64,000 nt of DNA from Streptomyces sp. CB01249 (GCF_001905735.1 NZ_LISW01000009.1:181262-245261), one strand, 5' to 3'; shown: positions 24,523-33,290, numbered from the stretch's first letter. The notes: generated by a model from the sequence alone, not told the origin. A program made the numbers and translations.

Positions 24523-24695
24523 CCCCGCATGATCCCACGTGCCTCCGCGCGCCGGGGCGTGCGGCGCTGTGCGCTTGGGCCGCCGTGCTCCCGGGGGTTT
24601 CCGCACGCTCTACCGGGGCCCGTGGGCGGCGGAAAGGATGAGCACACCGCAGGTCAACCTGGTGATCCGCACCCCTGCGGCGGAAGGAGCCCAAG

Positions 24696-25451
24696 GTGTT
24701 GCTTCTCATCTCTCCGGACAGCGTCGAGGAAGCCGTCGACTGCGCGAAGGCGGCGGAGTATCTGGACATCGTCGATGTGAAGAAGCCCGACGAGGGGTCG
24801 CTCGGCGCCAACTTCCCCTGGGTCATCAGGGAGATCCGGGAGGCGGTCCCGGCCGGCAAACCGGTCTCCGCGACCGTGGGCGACGTTCCGTACAAGCCCG
24901 GCACGGTGGCCCAGGCGGCGCTGGGGGCCGTCGTCTCGGGCGCCACGTACATCAAGGTCGGGCTCTACGGGTGCACGACGCCCGACCAGGGGATCGAGGT
25001 GATGCGGGCGGTCGTGCGGGCGGTGAAGGACTACCGTCCCGAGGCCCTGGTCGTCGCCTCGGGCTATGCCGACGCCCACCGCGTCGGCTGCGTCAACCCG
25101 CTCGCGCTGCCCGACATCGCGGCCCGGTCCGGCGCCGACGCGGCCATGCTCGACACGGCGATCAAGGACGGCTCGCGGCTGTTCGACCACGTACCGCCGG
25201 ACGTCTGCGCCGAGTTCGTCGGTCTCGCCCATGCCTCCGGGCTGCTCGCGGCCCTCGCGGGCAGCGTGAAGCAGGCGGACCTCGCCACGCTGACCCGTAT
25301 CGGCACGGACATCGTGGGGGTGCGCGGGGCGGTCTGCGAGGGCGGTGACCGCAATGCCGGAAGGATTCAGCCGCATCTGGTGGCCGCGTTCCGGGCGGAG
25401 ATGGACCGGCACGCCCGGGAGTTCGCGGCCGGCGTCACCCTCGCGGGCTGA
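24696..25451 (+). CDS. mfnB-like: MfnB-like (5-formylfuran-3-yl)methyl phosphate synthase
   Basis: A 251-residue TIM-barrel enzyme matching MfnB, which condenses two glyceraldehyde-3-phosphate molecules into 4-(hydroxymethyl)-2-furancarboxaldehyde phosphate, the first furan of methanofuran. The catalytic set I recall from the Methanocaldococcus enzyme (D25, K27, K85, D151, K155) appears at a constant offset of +2: Asp27 and Lys29 in IVDVKKPDEGSLGANFPW, Lys87 in TYIKVGLYG, and Asp153 and Lys157 in MLDTAIKDG. GVRGAVCEGGDRNAGRI binds phosphate. GAAGGAG precedes the ATG. The aldehyde dehydrogenase gene begins 8 bp downstream. The organism is not a methanogen and no MfnC-type aminotransferase is adjacent, so the furan probably serves another product. 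Confidence 0.88.
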   Translation: MLLLISPDSVEEAVDCAKAAEYLDIVDVKKPDEGSLGANFPWVIREIREAVPAGKPVSATVGDVPYKPGTVAQAALGAVVSGATYIKVGLYGCTTPDQGIEVMRAVVRAVKDYRPEALVVASGYADAHRVGCVNPLALPDIAARSGADAAMLDTAIKDGSRLFDHVPPDVCAEFVGLAHASGLLAALAGSVKQADLATLTRIGTDIVGVRGAVCEGGDRNAGRIQPHLVAAFRAEMDRHAREFAAGVTLAG

Positions 25452-25459
25452 CCGCCGGA

Positions 25460-26845
25460 ATGCCGACCTTCGAAGAAGCGGGGCGCGGGATCCCCGTCAC
25501 CGACCCGGCCACCGGGGAGACCTGCGGCGAGGCCCCCGATATGCGGCCGGAGGAGCTGGACGCGGTGATCGGCCGGGCCCACCGGGCCTGGTCCGGGTGG
25601 CGGGCCGACGCCGCCGCCCGGACGCAGGCGCTGCTCGGCGCGGCCGGTGCCGTGGAGGCGGCCGGTGACGAACTGGCGCGGCTGCTCACCCGGGAGCAGG
25701 GCAAGCCGCTGGCCGAGTCGTACGCCGAGGTCGCCCGCACGGCGGCCCGGCTGCGGTACTTCGCGGACCTGGCCCCCAGGACGCGGCGGATCAGCGACGG
25801 GCGGCCCGTGCGCAGCGAGGTCCGCTGGCGGCCCGTCGGGCCGGTCGCGGCGATCGTGCCGTGGAACTTCCCGCTGCAACTGGCGGCGGCGAAGTTCGCA
25901 CCCGCGCTCGCGGCGGGCAACACGATGGTCCTCAAACCGTCCCCGTACACCCCGCTCGCCACCCGGCTGCTGGGGTCCGTGCTGGCGACCGCCCTGCCCG
26001 AGGACGTGCTGACCGTCGTCACCGGCCGCGAACCCCTCGGGGCCCGGCTGGCGTCGCATCCGGGCATCCGGCACGTCACGTTCACCGGTTCGGTGCCCAC
26101 CGGGCGGGCGGTCGCCGAGGGGGCGGCGGCCTCCCTCGCCCGGGTCACCCTGGAACTGGGCGGGAACGACGCGGCGGTCCTGCTGGACGACGTCGATGTG
26201 GAGGGGATCGCGGACCGGTTGTTCTGGGCCGCGTTCCGCAACTGCGGGCAGGTCTGCATGGCCGTCAAGCGGGTGTACGCCCCCGCCCGGCTGCACGCGG
26301 AGGTGGTCGAGGCGCTGGCCCTGCGGGCGAAGTCCGTCGCGGTGGGCAGCGGCCTCGACCCGGACACCCGCATCGGTCCGGTCAACAACGCCCCGCAGCT
26401 GGCCCGGGTGGCGGAGCTCACCGGACGGGCCCTGGCCGACGGCGCCCGGGCCGCGGCCGGCGGGCACCGGCTGGACGGGCCCGGCCACTTCTTCGCCCCG
26501 ACGGTCCTCACCGATGTGCCGCCGGAGAGTGCGGTGGTGACGGAGGAGCAGTTCGGGCCGGTCCTGCCGGTGCTGCCGTACGGGAGCGTCGACGAGGCGG
26601 TCGACGCGGCGAACGGCACGGGCTTCGGCCTCGGCGGCTCCGTCTGGGGCACGGATCTCGACCGGGCGGAGGCGGTGGCGGACCGGCTGGAATGCGGGAC
26701 GGCCTGGATCAACCACCACGCGGAGCTGTCGCTCGCCCAGCCGTTCGCCGGGACCAAGGACAGCGGGGTCGGCGTCGCGGGCGGGCCGTGGGGGCTGTAC
26801 GGAAATCTGCGGCCGTTCGTCGTCCACCGCCCGGAGGTGCCATGA
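25460..26845 (+). CDS. NAD(P)-dependent aldehyde dehydrogenase of the furan operon
   Basis: A 461-residue aldehyde dehydrogenase. The cofactor segment is PWNFPLQLAAAKFAPALAAG and VLKPSPYTPLA, the TFTGSVPTGRAVAEG loop follows, general base Glu lies in VTLELGGNDAAV, and the nucleophilic Cys is in NCGQVCMAVKRVY. The C-terminal part is intact (EEQFGPVLPVLPYGSVDEA). Downstream of a furan-aldehyde synthase it is expected to oxidise the furfural-type aldehyde to the carboxylate. That assignment is from context. The stop overlaps the ATG of the alcohol dehydrogenase (ATGA at 26842). Confidence 0.9.
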   Translation: MPTFEEAGRGIPVTDPATGETCGEAPDMRPEELDAVIGRAHRAWSGWRADAAARTQALLGAAGAVEAAGDELARLLTREQGKPLAESYAEVARTAARLRYFADLAPRTRRISDGRPVRSEVRWRPVGPVAAIVPWNFPLQLAAAKFAPALAAGNTMVLKPSPYTPLATRLLGSVLATALPEDVLTVVTGREPLGARLASHPGIRHVTFTGSVPTGRAVAEGAAASLARVTLELGGNDAAVLLDDVDVEGIADRLFWAAFRNCGQVCMAVKRVYAPARLHAEVVEALALRAKSVAVGSGLDPDTRIGPVNNAPQLARVAELTGRALADGARAAAGGHRLDGPGHFFAPTVLTDVPPESAVVTEEQFGPVLPVLPYGSVDEAVDAANGTGFGLGGSVWGTDLDRAEAVADRLECGTAWINHHAELSLAQPFAGTKDSGVGVAGGPWGLYGNLRPFVVHRPEVP

Positions 26846-27954
26846 CCAGGAGATTCCGGGCGGCGGTGCTGCGCGGGTACGAGGAGCCGTTCGCGGTCGA
26901 GGACGTCGTCCTGCACACGGAACCCGCCCCCGGTGAGCTGCTGGTGGAGATCGCGGGCGCCGGGATGTGCCGGACCGACCTCGCGGTGCGCCGGTCCGCC
27001 GGGCGCAGCCCGCTCCCGGCGGTCCTCGGCCACGAGGGGGCCGGGGTCGTCGTGGCGTCGGGCGGCGGGCCCGGTACGGAGACGGGCGTCGGCGACCCTG
27101 TGGTGCTGAGCTTCGACTCCTGCGGGCACTGCCGGAACTGCCGGGGCGCGGCCCCCGCGTACTGCGACTCCTTCGCCGCCCTCAACCTCTTCGGCGGGCG
27201 TGCGCAGGAGCCGCTCCGGCTCGGCGACGCGGACGGGAAGGCGTTGGCCCCCCGGTGGTTCGGCCAGTCCTCGTTCGCCGAGTACGCGCTCGTGTCCGCC
27301 CGCAACGCCGTGCGCGTCGATCCCGCGCTGCCCGTCGAGCTGCTCGGGCCGCTCGGCTGCGGCTTCCTCACCGGGGCCGGGGCGGTGCTCAACACCTTCC
27401 GCGCCGGGCCCGGCGACCCGCTGGTGGTCCTGGGTGCCGGGGCGGTGGGTCTCGCCGCGGTCATGGCGGCGGTGGCGGCCGGTGTGCCGGTCGTGGCGGT
27501 GGACCGGCTGCCGCGGCGGCTGGAGCTCGCCGAGCGGTTCGGGGCCGTCCCGCTGTCCGCCGACGCGGCCGGGCTGCCGGAGCGCGTCCGCCGGCTGACG
27601 GACGGCGGTGCCCGGTACGCGCTGGACACGACGGCGTCGCCCGCCCTGATCAACGACGCGCTCCGGGCGCTGCGCCCGACCGGGACGCTGGGTCTGGTGG
27701 CACGGCTGCACAGCGCCCTGTCGCTGGAGCCGGGCACCCTGGACCGGGGCCGGAGCGTCCGCCACATCTGCGAGGGGGACGCGGTGCCGGGGCTGCTGAT
27801 CCCCGTACTGACGGAGCTGTGGCGGGCCGGGCGGTTCCCCTTCGACCAGCTGATCCGTACCTATCCCCTGGCCGACGTCAACGAGGCCGAACGCGACTGC
27901 GAAGCGGGCCGGGTGGTCAAACCCGTCCTGATCCCGGAGGGAAGAAGCCGATGA
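26842..27954 (+). CDS. Zinc alcohol dehydrogenase, benzyl-alcohol-dehydrogenase type
   Basis: A 370-residue medium-chain dehydrogenase. Structural zinc cysteines are in DSCGHCRNCRGAAPAYC; catalytic zinc ligands come from GMCRTDL, VLGHEGAG and PLGCGFLTGAG; the NAD loop is VLGAGAVGLAAV. The segments WFGQSSFAEYALVSARN and LLGPLGCG are typical of aryl-alcohol dehydrogenases such as XylB, which oxidise benzyl-type alcohols. A furfuryl alcohol, such as the hydroxymethyl group of the MfnB product after dephosphorylation, is the analogous substrate. It is coupled by ATGA overlaps to the genes on both sides. Confidence 0.9.
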   Translation: MTRRFRAAVLRGYEEPFAVEDVVLHTEPAPGELLVEIAGAGMCRTDLAVRRSAGRSPLPAVLGHEGAGVVVASGGGPGTETGVGDPVVLSFDSCGHCRNCRGAAPAYCDSFAALNLFGGRAQEPLRLGDADGKALAPRWFGQSSFAEYALVSARNAVRVDPALPVELLGPLGCGFLTGAGAVLNTFRAGPGDPLVVLGAGAVGLAAVMAAVAAGVPVVAVDRLPRRLELAERFGAVPLSADAAGLPERVRRLTDGGARYALDTTASPALINDALRALRPTGTLGLVARLHSALSLEPGTLDRGRSVRHICEGDAVPGLLIPVLTELWRAGRFPFDQLIRTYPLADVNEAERDCEAGRVVKPVLIPEGRSR

Positions 27955-28865
27955 ACGAGGCATGCGGTACGACGCCCCAGGACCTGGCGGCGGAAGGCGT
28001 GGACGGGGGTGTGGGGCTGACCGCTCTGCTGGTCGCCGCCGCCCGCGCGATCGAGACCCACCGCCGTGACAGCCTGGCCCGCGACATGTACGCCGAGCAC
28101 TTCGTGCGGGCGGCCCCGGCCTGCGCCGAGTGGCCCGTGCGGATCGAGGAGGTGCCCGACGGGGACGGGAACGCGCTGTGGGGCCGGTTCGCCCGCTACT
28201 TCGGGCTGCGGACCCGGGTCCTGGACGACTTCGTCGTGCGGTCGGTGCTCACGGGCGCCCGCCAAGTGGTGCTGCTCGGGGCCGGGCTGGACACGCGGGC
28301 GTTCCGGCTGGACTGGCCGTCGGACTGTGTGTTCTTCGAGGTCGACCGGGCGGGCGTGCTGGCCTTCAAGCACCAGGTGCTGACGGAGCTGTCGGCCGCG
28401 CCGAGGGTGAGCCGCGTGCTCGTTCCGGTGGATCTGCGCGACGACTGGGTCACCGCGCTGACCGCGTCGGGCTTCGACCCGGCGGCGCCGAGCATCTGGC
28501 TGGCGGAGGGGCTGCTGTTCTATCTGCCGGGCCCGGCCGAGACGTATCTCGTGGACACGGTGGATCTGCTGGCCACCGAGGGCAGCGCCCTGGCCTTTGA
28601 GGCGAAGCTGGAGGCGGACCTCCTGGCGTACCGGGACAGCGCGATCTACACGGCGACGCGTGAACAGATCGGCATCGATCTGCTCGGTCTCTTCGACCCG
28701 GGCCCGCGCCCCGACTCGGCGGGGCGGCTCGCCATGCGGGGCTGGTCCGCGTCGACGCACACGCCCTTCGAGTTCACCCGCCGCCACGGGCGCGGCCCGC
28801 TGCCGGAACCGAACGACGCGCTGGAGGGGAACCGTTGGGTGTTCGCGTACCGGCGCCGGGTGTAG
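27951..28865 (+). CDS. SAM-dependent methyltransferase, LCMT-like
   Basis: A 304-residue class I methyltransferase of the leucine-carboxyl-methyltransferase-like family (Pfam LCMT). Motif I is VVLLGAGLDTRAFRLDW (about residues 102-118), followed by CVFFEVDRAGVL at the SAM ribose site and LAEGLLFYLPGPAE for motif IV. Many relatives modify small molecules in secondary metabolism. In this operon it could methylate a furan carboxylate to a methyl ester, or a hydroxyl; this is inference. GGAGGGAAGAAG precedes the ATG, whose TGA overlap couples it to the dehydrogenase. It ends the operon 3 bp before the convergent GNAT gene. Confidence 0.85.
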   Translation: MNEACGTTPQDLAAEGVDGGVGLTALLVAAARAIETHRRDSLARDMYAEHFVRAAPACAEWPVRIEEVPDGDGNALWGRFARYFGLRTRVLDDFVVRSVLTGARQVVLLGAGLDTRAFRLDWPSDCVFFEVDRAGVLAFKHQVLTELSAAPRVSRVLVPVDLRDDWVTALTASGFDPAAPSIWLAEGLLFYLPGPAETYLVDTVDLLATEGSALAFEAKLEADLLAYRDSAIYTATREQIGIDLLGLFDPGPRPDSAGRLAMRGWSASTHTPFEFTRRHGRGPLPEPNDALEGNRWVFAYRRRV

Positions 28866-28868
28866 CGC

Positions 28869-29372
28869 CTACGGCAACTCGCGCGTGAGCCAGACGACTT
28901 CGCCGTTCTCCTCGGTGGAGAGGTGGTCCCGTACGAAGTCGAGCTTCTCCAGGACGCGGAGCGAGGGTTCGTTCCAGGTGGCGACGGTCGACCAGAGCCG
29001 CCGCCGCCCGGTCGCGGCGGCGGCGCCGAGCACGGCCCGGGCGGCCTCGGTGGCGTAACCCTGGTTGTGCGCACGCCGGAAGAGCTCGTAGGCGATCTCG
29101 GGCTCCTCCAGGGTGGAGCGGCCGATGATCAGTCCGCAGTAGCCGATGAAGTCGCCCTCCTCGCGGCGCTGGATGGGGAGGAGGGCGATGCCGGTGTTCT
29201 CCGTGCCGGCGAGGAGACCGGCGATGCCCTTGCGGGCGCGCTCGACCGTGTAGTTCTCCTCGCCGCGTTCGGACAGCAGCTCGCTGAACTCGGCGGCGTC
29301 GGATTCGGCCCAGGGGCGCAGGATCAGCCGCTCGGTCTCCAGGTGGTACGGCATGGTCGTGTAGGTCGGCAT
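28869..29372 (-). CDS. RimJ/RimL-type GNAT acetyltransferase
   Basis: A 167-residue acetyltransferase of the ribosomal-protein/antibiotic N-acetyltransferase branch. The N-terminal strand is YHLETERLILRPWAESDAAEF, motif A is the NQGYATEAARAVLGAAAA segment, and the C-terminal block reads NEPSLRVLEKLDFVRDHL. The ATG at 29372 (MPTYTTMPYHLETERL) lies 4 bp after the stop of the UvrA-like gene, so the two are one operon. The pairing with a drug-resistance-type ATPase suggests protection against, or modification of, a small molecule. No substrate can be assigned. Confidence 0.87.
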   Translation of the reverse strand: MPTYTTMPYHLETERLILRPWAESDAAEFSELLSERGEENYTVERARKGIAGLLAGTENTGIALLPIQRREEGDFIGYCGLIIGRSTLEEPEIAYELFRRAHNQGYATEAARAVLGAAAATGRRRLWSTVATWNEPSLRVLEKLDFVRDHLSTEENGEVVWLTRELP

Positions 29373-29376
29373 GCCC

Positions 29377-31710
29377 CTACTCTGCCGCACGGCCCCGGGC
29401 GGCCTTCCGCCGAGGCCGGGTATCGGGTGCGGAGGCGAGCCGGAGCGCGCGGCCGGTCAGCGAGGTGTCGTCGCCGAGCAGGGCGGCGGGGGTGCCGGTG
29501 AAGACGACCCGGCCACCGTCGCTGCCGGCCCCGGGCCCGATGTCGATGACGTGGTCGGCGCGGGCGACAACGCGGAGGTTGTGCTCGACCACGACGAGCG
29601 TGGCCCCGGCGTCGAGCAGGTTGTCGAAGAGCACGTTGATCCGGTCCACGTCGCTGGGGTGCAGTCCGGTGGTCGGCTCGTCCAGGACGATCCGCTCGCC
29701 GGACAGGTCGTCCACGCCGCAGAGGTGGCGCGCGAGGAGGAGGCGCTGCTTCTCCCCGCCGGAGAGCGTGTCGAGGGACTGGCCGACGGCGAGGTAGCCG
29801 AGGCCGACGCGTTGCTGCCAGGACATCGCCTCGACGATCCCGGGGTCGTCGGGGAGCAGGTCCGCGAGTTCGTGCGCGGCCATGGAGAGCACGTCGGCGA
29901 TGGTGCTGCCGCCGACCGTGACGGCGAGGGCGGTGTCGTTGAAGCGCCGTCCCCCGCACACGTCGCACGGGGTGGAGACGTCGTCCAGGAACGCCAGCTC
30001 GGTGGTGAGGTGGCCCTTGCCCCGGCAGGCGGGGCAGGCGCCCTTGGAGTTGAAGCTGAACCAGGACGGGTCCAGGTCCGACGCCCGTGCGAACGCGCCC
30101 CGGACGTGGTCGGCCACGCCGAGGACGGACAGCGAGGTGGACCGCTGTCCGCCGCGCAGCGGGTCCTGGCCCACGACGGTGAACCTGGGGTGCTGGGCGG
30201 GGAGTTCCCCGGTGGCGAGGGAGCTCTTGCCGGAGCCCGCGACGCCGGTGACGGCGGTGAGGACGCCGAGCGGGAACTCCGCGTCGAAGCCGGTCAGGTT
30301 GTTGGCCCGGGCCTTGCGGACGAGGGCGGAGCCCTGCCATGGGCGGGCCGTGGTCGCGACCTTCAGCGGGGTCCCGAGCAGCCGCCCGGTCACCGTGCCG
30401 CTCGCGCGAAGGGCGTCGGGCGTGCCCTCGAACTCGATCCGCCCGCCGTCGGCCCCGGCGCCCGGGCCGACGTCGATGACGTGGTCCGCGATGCCGATCA
30501 GCTGCCGGTGGTGCTCGACCACCAGCACGGTGTTGCCCGAGTCCCGCAGCCGGAGCAGCAGCTGGGTGAGCAGGTGGACGTCCACAGGGTGCAGGCCGAC
30601 CGAGGGCTCGTCGAACACATAGGTGACGTCGGTGAGGGCGCTGCCCAGGTGCCGGACGATCTTCACGCGCTGGGCCTCGCCGCCGGAGAGGGTGGAGGAG
30701 GTCCGGTCCAGCGAGAGGTAGCCCAGGCCGACGGAGCGGAGGGCGTCGAGGGTGGCGCGGATGCCGTCGAGCGCGGGTTCGACGCGCGGGTCGTGGGTGT
30801 CCGCCAGCAGTTCCCGTAACCGGGTGACCGACATGGCCGACCAGTCCGCGAGGGAACGGCCGTCGATCAGGCTGGCCCTGGCCGCCTCGTTGAGCCGGGT
30901 GCCGTGGCACTCCGGGCAGGTGTGCCGGGTGGTGATGCGGTCGAGCTCCTCGCGGACCTGCGCGGAGATCTTCGTCGGGTGGTTCTTGACGAAGGTGTCG
31001 CGCATGCGGGTGATGACGCCGTCGAAGCGGGCGGTCTTCGGGAACTCGGGGTCCGGGTCGGGCAGTTTCAGCTGCTCGGCGTGGAGGAAGAGGTCCATCT
31101 CCTCGTCCGTGTAGTCCTTCAGCGGCTTGTCCCGGTCGAACAGACCGCTGTACGCGAACCGCTTCCACCGGTAGCCGCCCCGCCGGAAGAGGCTGAAGCG
31201 GACGGGCCCCTCGTTGATGGACTTCTCGGGGTCGATGAGTTCGGCGGGGTCGATGTCGACCACGGTGCCGATGCCCTCGCACCGCGGGCACATCCCGGTC
31301 GGGTCGTTGAAGGAGTACGCGGGTGTGTACCCGGCGGAGGGTTCGCCGATCCGCGAGAACACGAGCCGCATCAGCGGTGCGACGTCGCAGGCGGTCGCCA
31401 CGACGGAGCGGGCGTTGCCGGTGAAGCGGCGCTGGTCGATCAGCGCCGTGAACGTGAGCCCGTCCATCGACTGGACCTCGGGCGCGGGCAGCTGCGGCAG
31501 CCGGTTGCGTACGAATGTCGGATAGGCGTCGTTGACCAGCCGCTGGGCCTCGGCCGCGATCGTGTCCAGCACCAGCGAGGACTTGCCCGAGCCGGACACC
31601 CCCGTGACGGCGGTGAGCGCCTTCTTGGGCACGTCGACGGTGACGTCCTTCAGGTTGTTCGTCGCCGCGCCGACCACGCGGATCACCCCGGCCGCATGCG
31701 CATCGCTCAT
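29377..31710 (-). CDS. UvrA-like ABC ATPase (short paralogue)
   Basis: A 777-residue UvrA paralogue with two ABC ATPase halves. Walker A motifs are GVSGSGKSSL (near residue 38) and GVAGSGKSSL in the second half; the signature sequences are STLSGGEAQRVKIV and DTLSGGEKQRLLLA; the Walker B regions are VFDEPSVGLHP and VLDEPTTGLHP. Zinc-finger pairs CPRCEGIG, CPECHGTR, CPACRGKG and CDVCGGRR are kept. At 777 residues it is shorter than repair UvrA (about 950-1000), and the UvrB-binding region appears to be missing. Such proteins often protect producers against DNA-binding drugs. It is co-transcribed with the GNAT gene. Confidence 0.9.
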   Translation of the reverse strand: MSDAHAAGVIRVVGAATNNLKDVTVDVPKKALTAVTGVSGSGKSSLVLDTIAAEAQRLVNDAYPTFVRNRLPQLPAPEVQSMDGLTFTALIDQRRFTGNARSVVATACDVAPLMRLVFSRIGEPSAGYTPAYSFNDPTGMCPRCEGIGTVVDIDPAELIDPEKSINEGPVRFSLFRRGGYRWKRFAYSGLFDRDKPLKDYTDEEMDLFLHAEQLKLPDPDPEFPKTARFDGVITRMRDTFVKNHPTKISAQVREELDRITTRHTCPECHGTRLNEAARASLIDGRSLADWSAMSVTRLRELLADTHDPRVEPALDGIRATLDALRSVGLGYLSLDRTSSTLSGGEAQRVKIVRHLGSALTDVTYVFDEPSVGLHPVDVHLLTQLLLRLRDSGNTVLVVEHHRQLIGIADHVIDVGPGAGADGGRIEFEGTPDALRASGTVTGRLLGTPLKVATTARPWQGSALVRKARANNLTGFDAEFPLGVLTAVTGVAGSGKSSLATGELPAQHPRFTVVGQDPLRGGQRSTSLSVLGVADHVRGAFARASDLDPSWFSFNSKGACPACRGKGHLTTELAFLDDVSTPCDVCGGRRFNDTALAVTVGGSTIADVLSMAAHELADLLPDDPGIVEAMSWQQRVGLGYLAVGQSLDTLSGGEKQRLLLARHLCGVDDLSGERIVLDEPTTGLHPSDVDRINVLFDNLLDAGATLVVVEHNLRVVARADHVIDIGPGAGSDGGRVVFTGTPAALLGDDTSLTGRALRLASAPDTRPRRKAARGRAAE

Positions 31711-31751
31711 CAGGGGATCGTACTCAGCCGGGGTGTTCCTTCCCGGGTGAC

Positions 31752-31780
31752 GGCGCCCGGCATTTCGCGTGCCGGGCGCC
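31752..31780. terminator. Hairpin terminator after the GH76 gene
   Basis: Perfect 11-bp arms (GGCGCCCGGCA and TGCCGGGCGCC) with a TTTCGCG loop lie 8 bp past the GH76 stop on the minus strand, before the UvrA-like gene. It isolates that gene from read-through. Confidence 0.7.
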
Positions 31781-31788
31781 CCGGAAGG

Positions 31789-33237
31789 TCAGCCGGTGGC
31801 GGCGTTGAGCAGGTCGAGCGCGCTCTGCTGGCAGCCGTAGTCGCTGGTCCCGCCGCCGCCGTTCCAGTGCGGGCCGTACTGGTCGAGGGCGTTGCGGTCG
31901 CGGTCGTGGGCGCTGTCGGCCCAGCGGGCGAGGGGTGCGGCGTACGGGTGGTCGGCGAGCGCGCGGTTGAGGGTGCCGAGGCCGCGCACATAGGCGCCCT
32001 TGAAGCTGGGGCCGTCCCCGGTGCAGCCGTCGCCCTCGCCGGGCTCGCGCAGGACGCCGTCGGTCTGGAGCCGGACGGTGGACGCGTCGGCGAGGCCGCG
32101 CGCGGTCGTCAGGAGGGCCTGGTCCCCGGTGGCCCGGTGCAGTTCGGTGAGCGCGCCCAGGACGACGCCCTGGTTGTAGGTCCAGGTGGGCTGGCCGTTG
32201 TTGGCGCAGTTGCCGTCCAGGCCGTCGTTGATCATGCGGTCACCGTTGATCATGCCGCTGTGCTGGAACCAGTCCCACTCGTTCTTCGCCCGGTCCAGGT
32301 ACACGGTGTCGCCGGGGATGCGGTTGTGCAGGGCCGCCGTGAGGGCGAGGAAGAGTTCGTTGGTGATGGCGTTCTTGTAGTTGCCGTCGGTGTTCCACCG
32401 GACCCCGCCGCCGCAGGTGCCGTTCCAGTTGGCGAACATGTGGTCCGCGTCGGCCCGGGCGGTGTCGAGGTAGCGGCTCTCCCCCGTCAGGTCGTACGCG
32501 GCGATCCAGGCGAGGCCCCACCAGCCGGTGTCGTCCAGGTACTCGTTGCGGAACTGGCCGCCCTGGGCGTTGATGTTCTTCTCGTACGTGTCGGCGATGG
32601 CGTACCGGTAGCTGCCCATGCCGGTGATCCGGATGTTGTCGATGACGGCGGTCAGCGCGTTGGCCGCCGTCCACCAGCCGTTGCCGCCGAAGAGTTTGGT
32701 GCCCCGGTCGTACGACATCATCAGGGCGGTCGCGGCGGCGGTGCTCCTGTTGCCCGCGTTCCAGGTGGTGCGGGCCCAGGGGGTGCACGCGATGGCGCCG
32801 CCGCCCGCGGGCTGCCCGCAGGCGCGCAGGGCTCCGACGCCCTGGGTGTTCCAGTCGTCCACGTTGTACATCTGGGTGCGCCAGCCCCGGCCCCCGGAGG
32901 GGACGGCGGTGTCGCCGAGCTTGCTGCCGGAGGCCCAAGTCCTGCCGCCGTCCATGGAGCGGTCCAGCCAGACGTGGTCGCCCGCCCCACCGTTGTCGAG
33001 GGAGCCCCAGCCCATCGCGTCGGTGTCGTCGATGTGGAGGGCGATCGTGCGGGAGTCGACGGTGGCCGTGACGGGAATCCGGTCCTGCGGACTGAGCGCC
33101 GGGTCCCGCGCGTCGCAGTACTTGTTGCACACCGCCGCCTCCGGGGCGGCGACGGCGGGCACGGCGCCCACGAGGAGTGCGGACAACGTTGTCAGTACGG
33201 CGCCGATGAGGGCCGCCCGAGGGCGCGCAGGCTTCAT
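31789..33237 (-). CDS. Secreted GH76 alpha-1,6-mannanase
   Basis: A 482-residue exported enzyme. The signal peptide covers about residues 1-30 (PAVAAPEAA cleavage region) and is followed by a short N-terminal domain rich in aromatic and Asp/Gly residues (HVWLDRSMDGGRTWASG). The GH76 (alpha/alpha)6 barrel contains the diagnostic adjacent aspartates Asp235-Asp236 in NEYLDDTGWWGLAW, plus the segments TYNQGVVLGAL and GGVRWN. Family enzymes cut the alpha-1,6-mannan backbone of yeast and fungal mannoproteins or actinobacterial mannans. Two palindromes (33265-33304) precede the gene and suggest LacI-type control. Confidence 0.9.
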   Translation of the reverse strand: MKPARPRAALIGAVLTTLSALLVGAVPAVAAPEAAVCNKYCDARDPALSPQDRIPVTATVDSRTIALHIDDTDAMGWGSLDNGGAGDHVWLDRSMDGGRTWASGSKLGDTAVPSGGRGWRTQMYNVDDWNTQGVGALRACGQPAGGGAIACTPWARTTWNAGNRSTAAATALMMSYDRGTKLFGGNGWWTAANALTAVIDNIRITGMGSYRYAIADTYEKNINAQGGQFRNEYLDDTGWWGLAWIAAYDLTGESRYLDTARADADHMFANWNGTCGGGVRWNTDGNYKNAITNELFLALTAALHNRIPGDTVYLDRAKNEWDWFQHSGMINGDRMINDGLDGNCANNGQPTWTYNQGVVLGALTELHRATGDQALLTTARGLADASTVRLQTDGVLREPGEGDGCTGDGPSFKGAYVRGLGTLNRALADHPYAAPLARWADSAHDRDRNALDQYGPHWNGGGGTSDYGCQQSALDLLNAATG

Positions 33238-33264
33238 GGAGGGCTCCCGGAACGAGTGGGGGGC

Positions 33265-33282
33265 GGCGGAGAGCGCTCCGCC
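33265..33282. promoter_or_regulatory. Palindrome GGCGGAG-AGCG-CTCCGCC upstream of GH76
   Basis: Perfect 7-bp arms with a GAGCGCTC core lie 28 bp before the GH76 start codon. The core resembles the GAGCGCTC centre of the CebR site in Streptomyces, so a LacI-family repressor is likely. A second similar site is centred 24 bp away. Confidence 0.5.
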
Positions 33283-33290
33283 GACGCGCA

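Noticed and set aside
24696..28865. Assigning the furan operon to methanofuran synthesis
   Set aside because: Methanofuran needs further Mfn enzymes that are not here and is not known from Streptomyces. Only the first step is supported.
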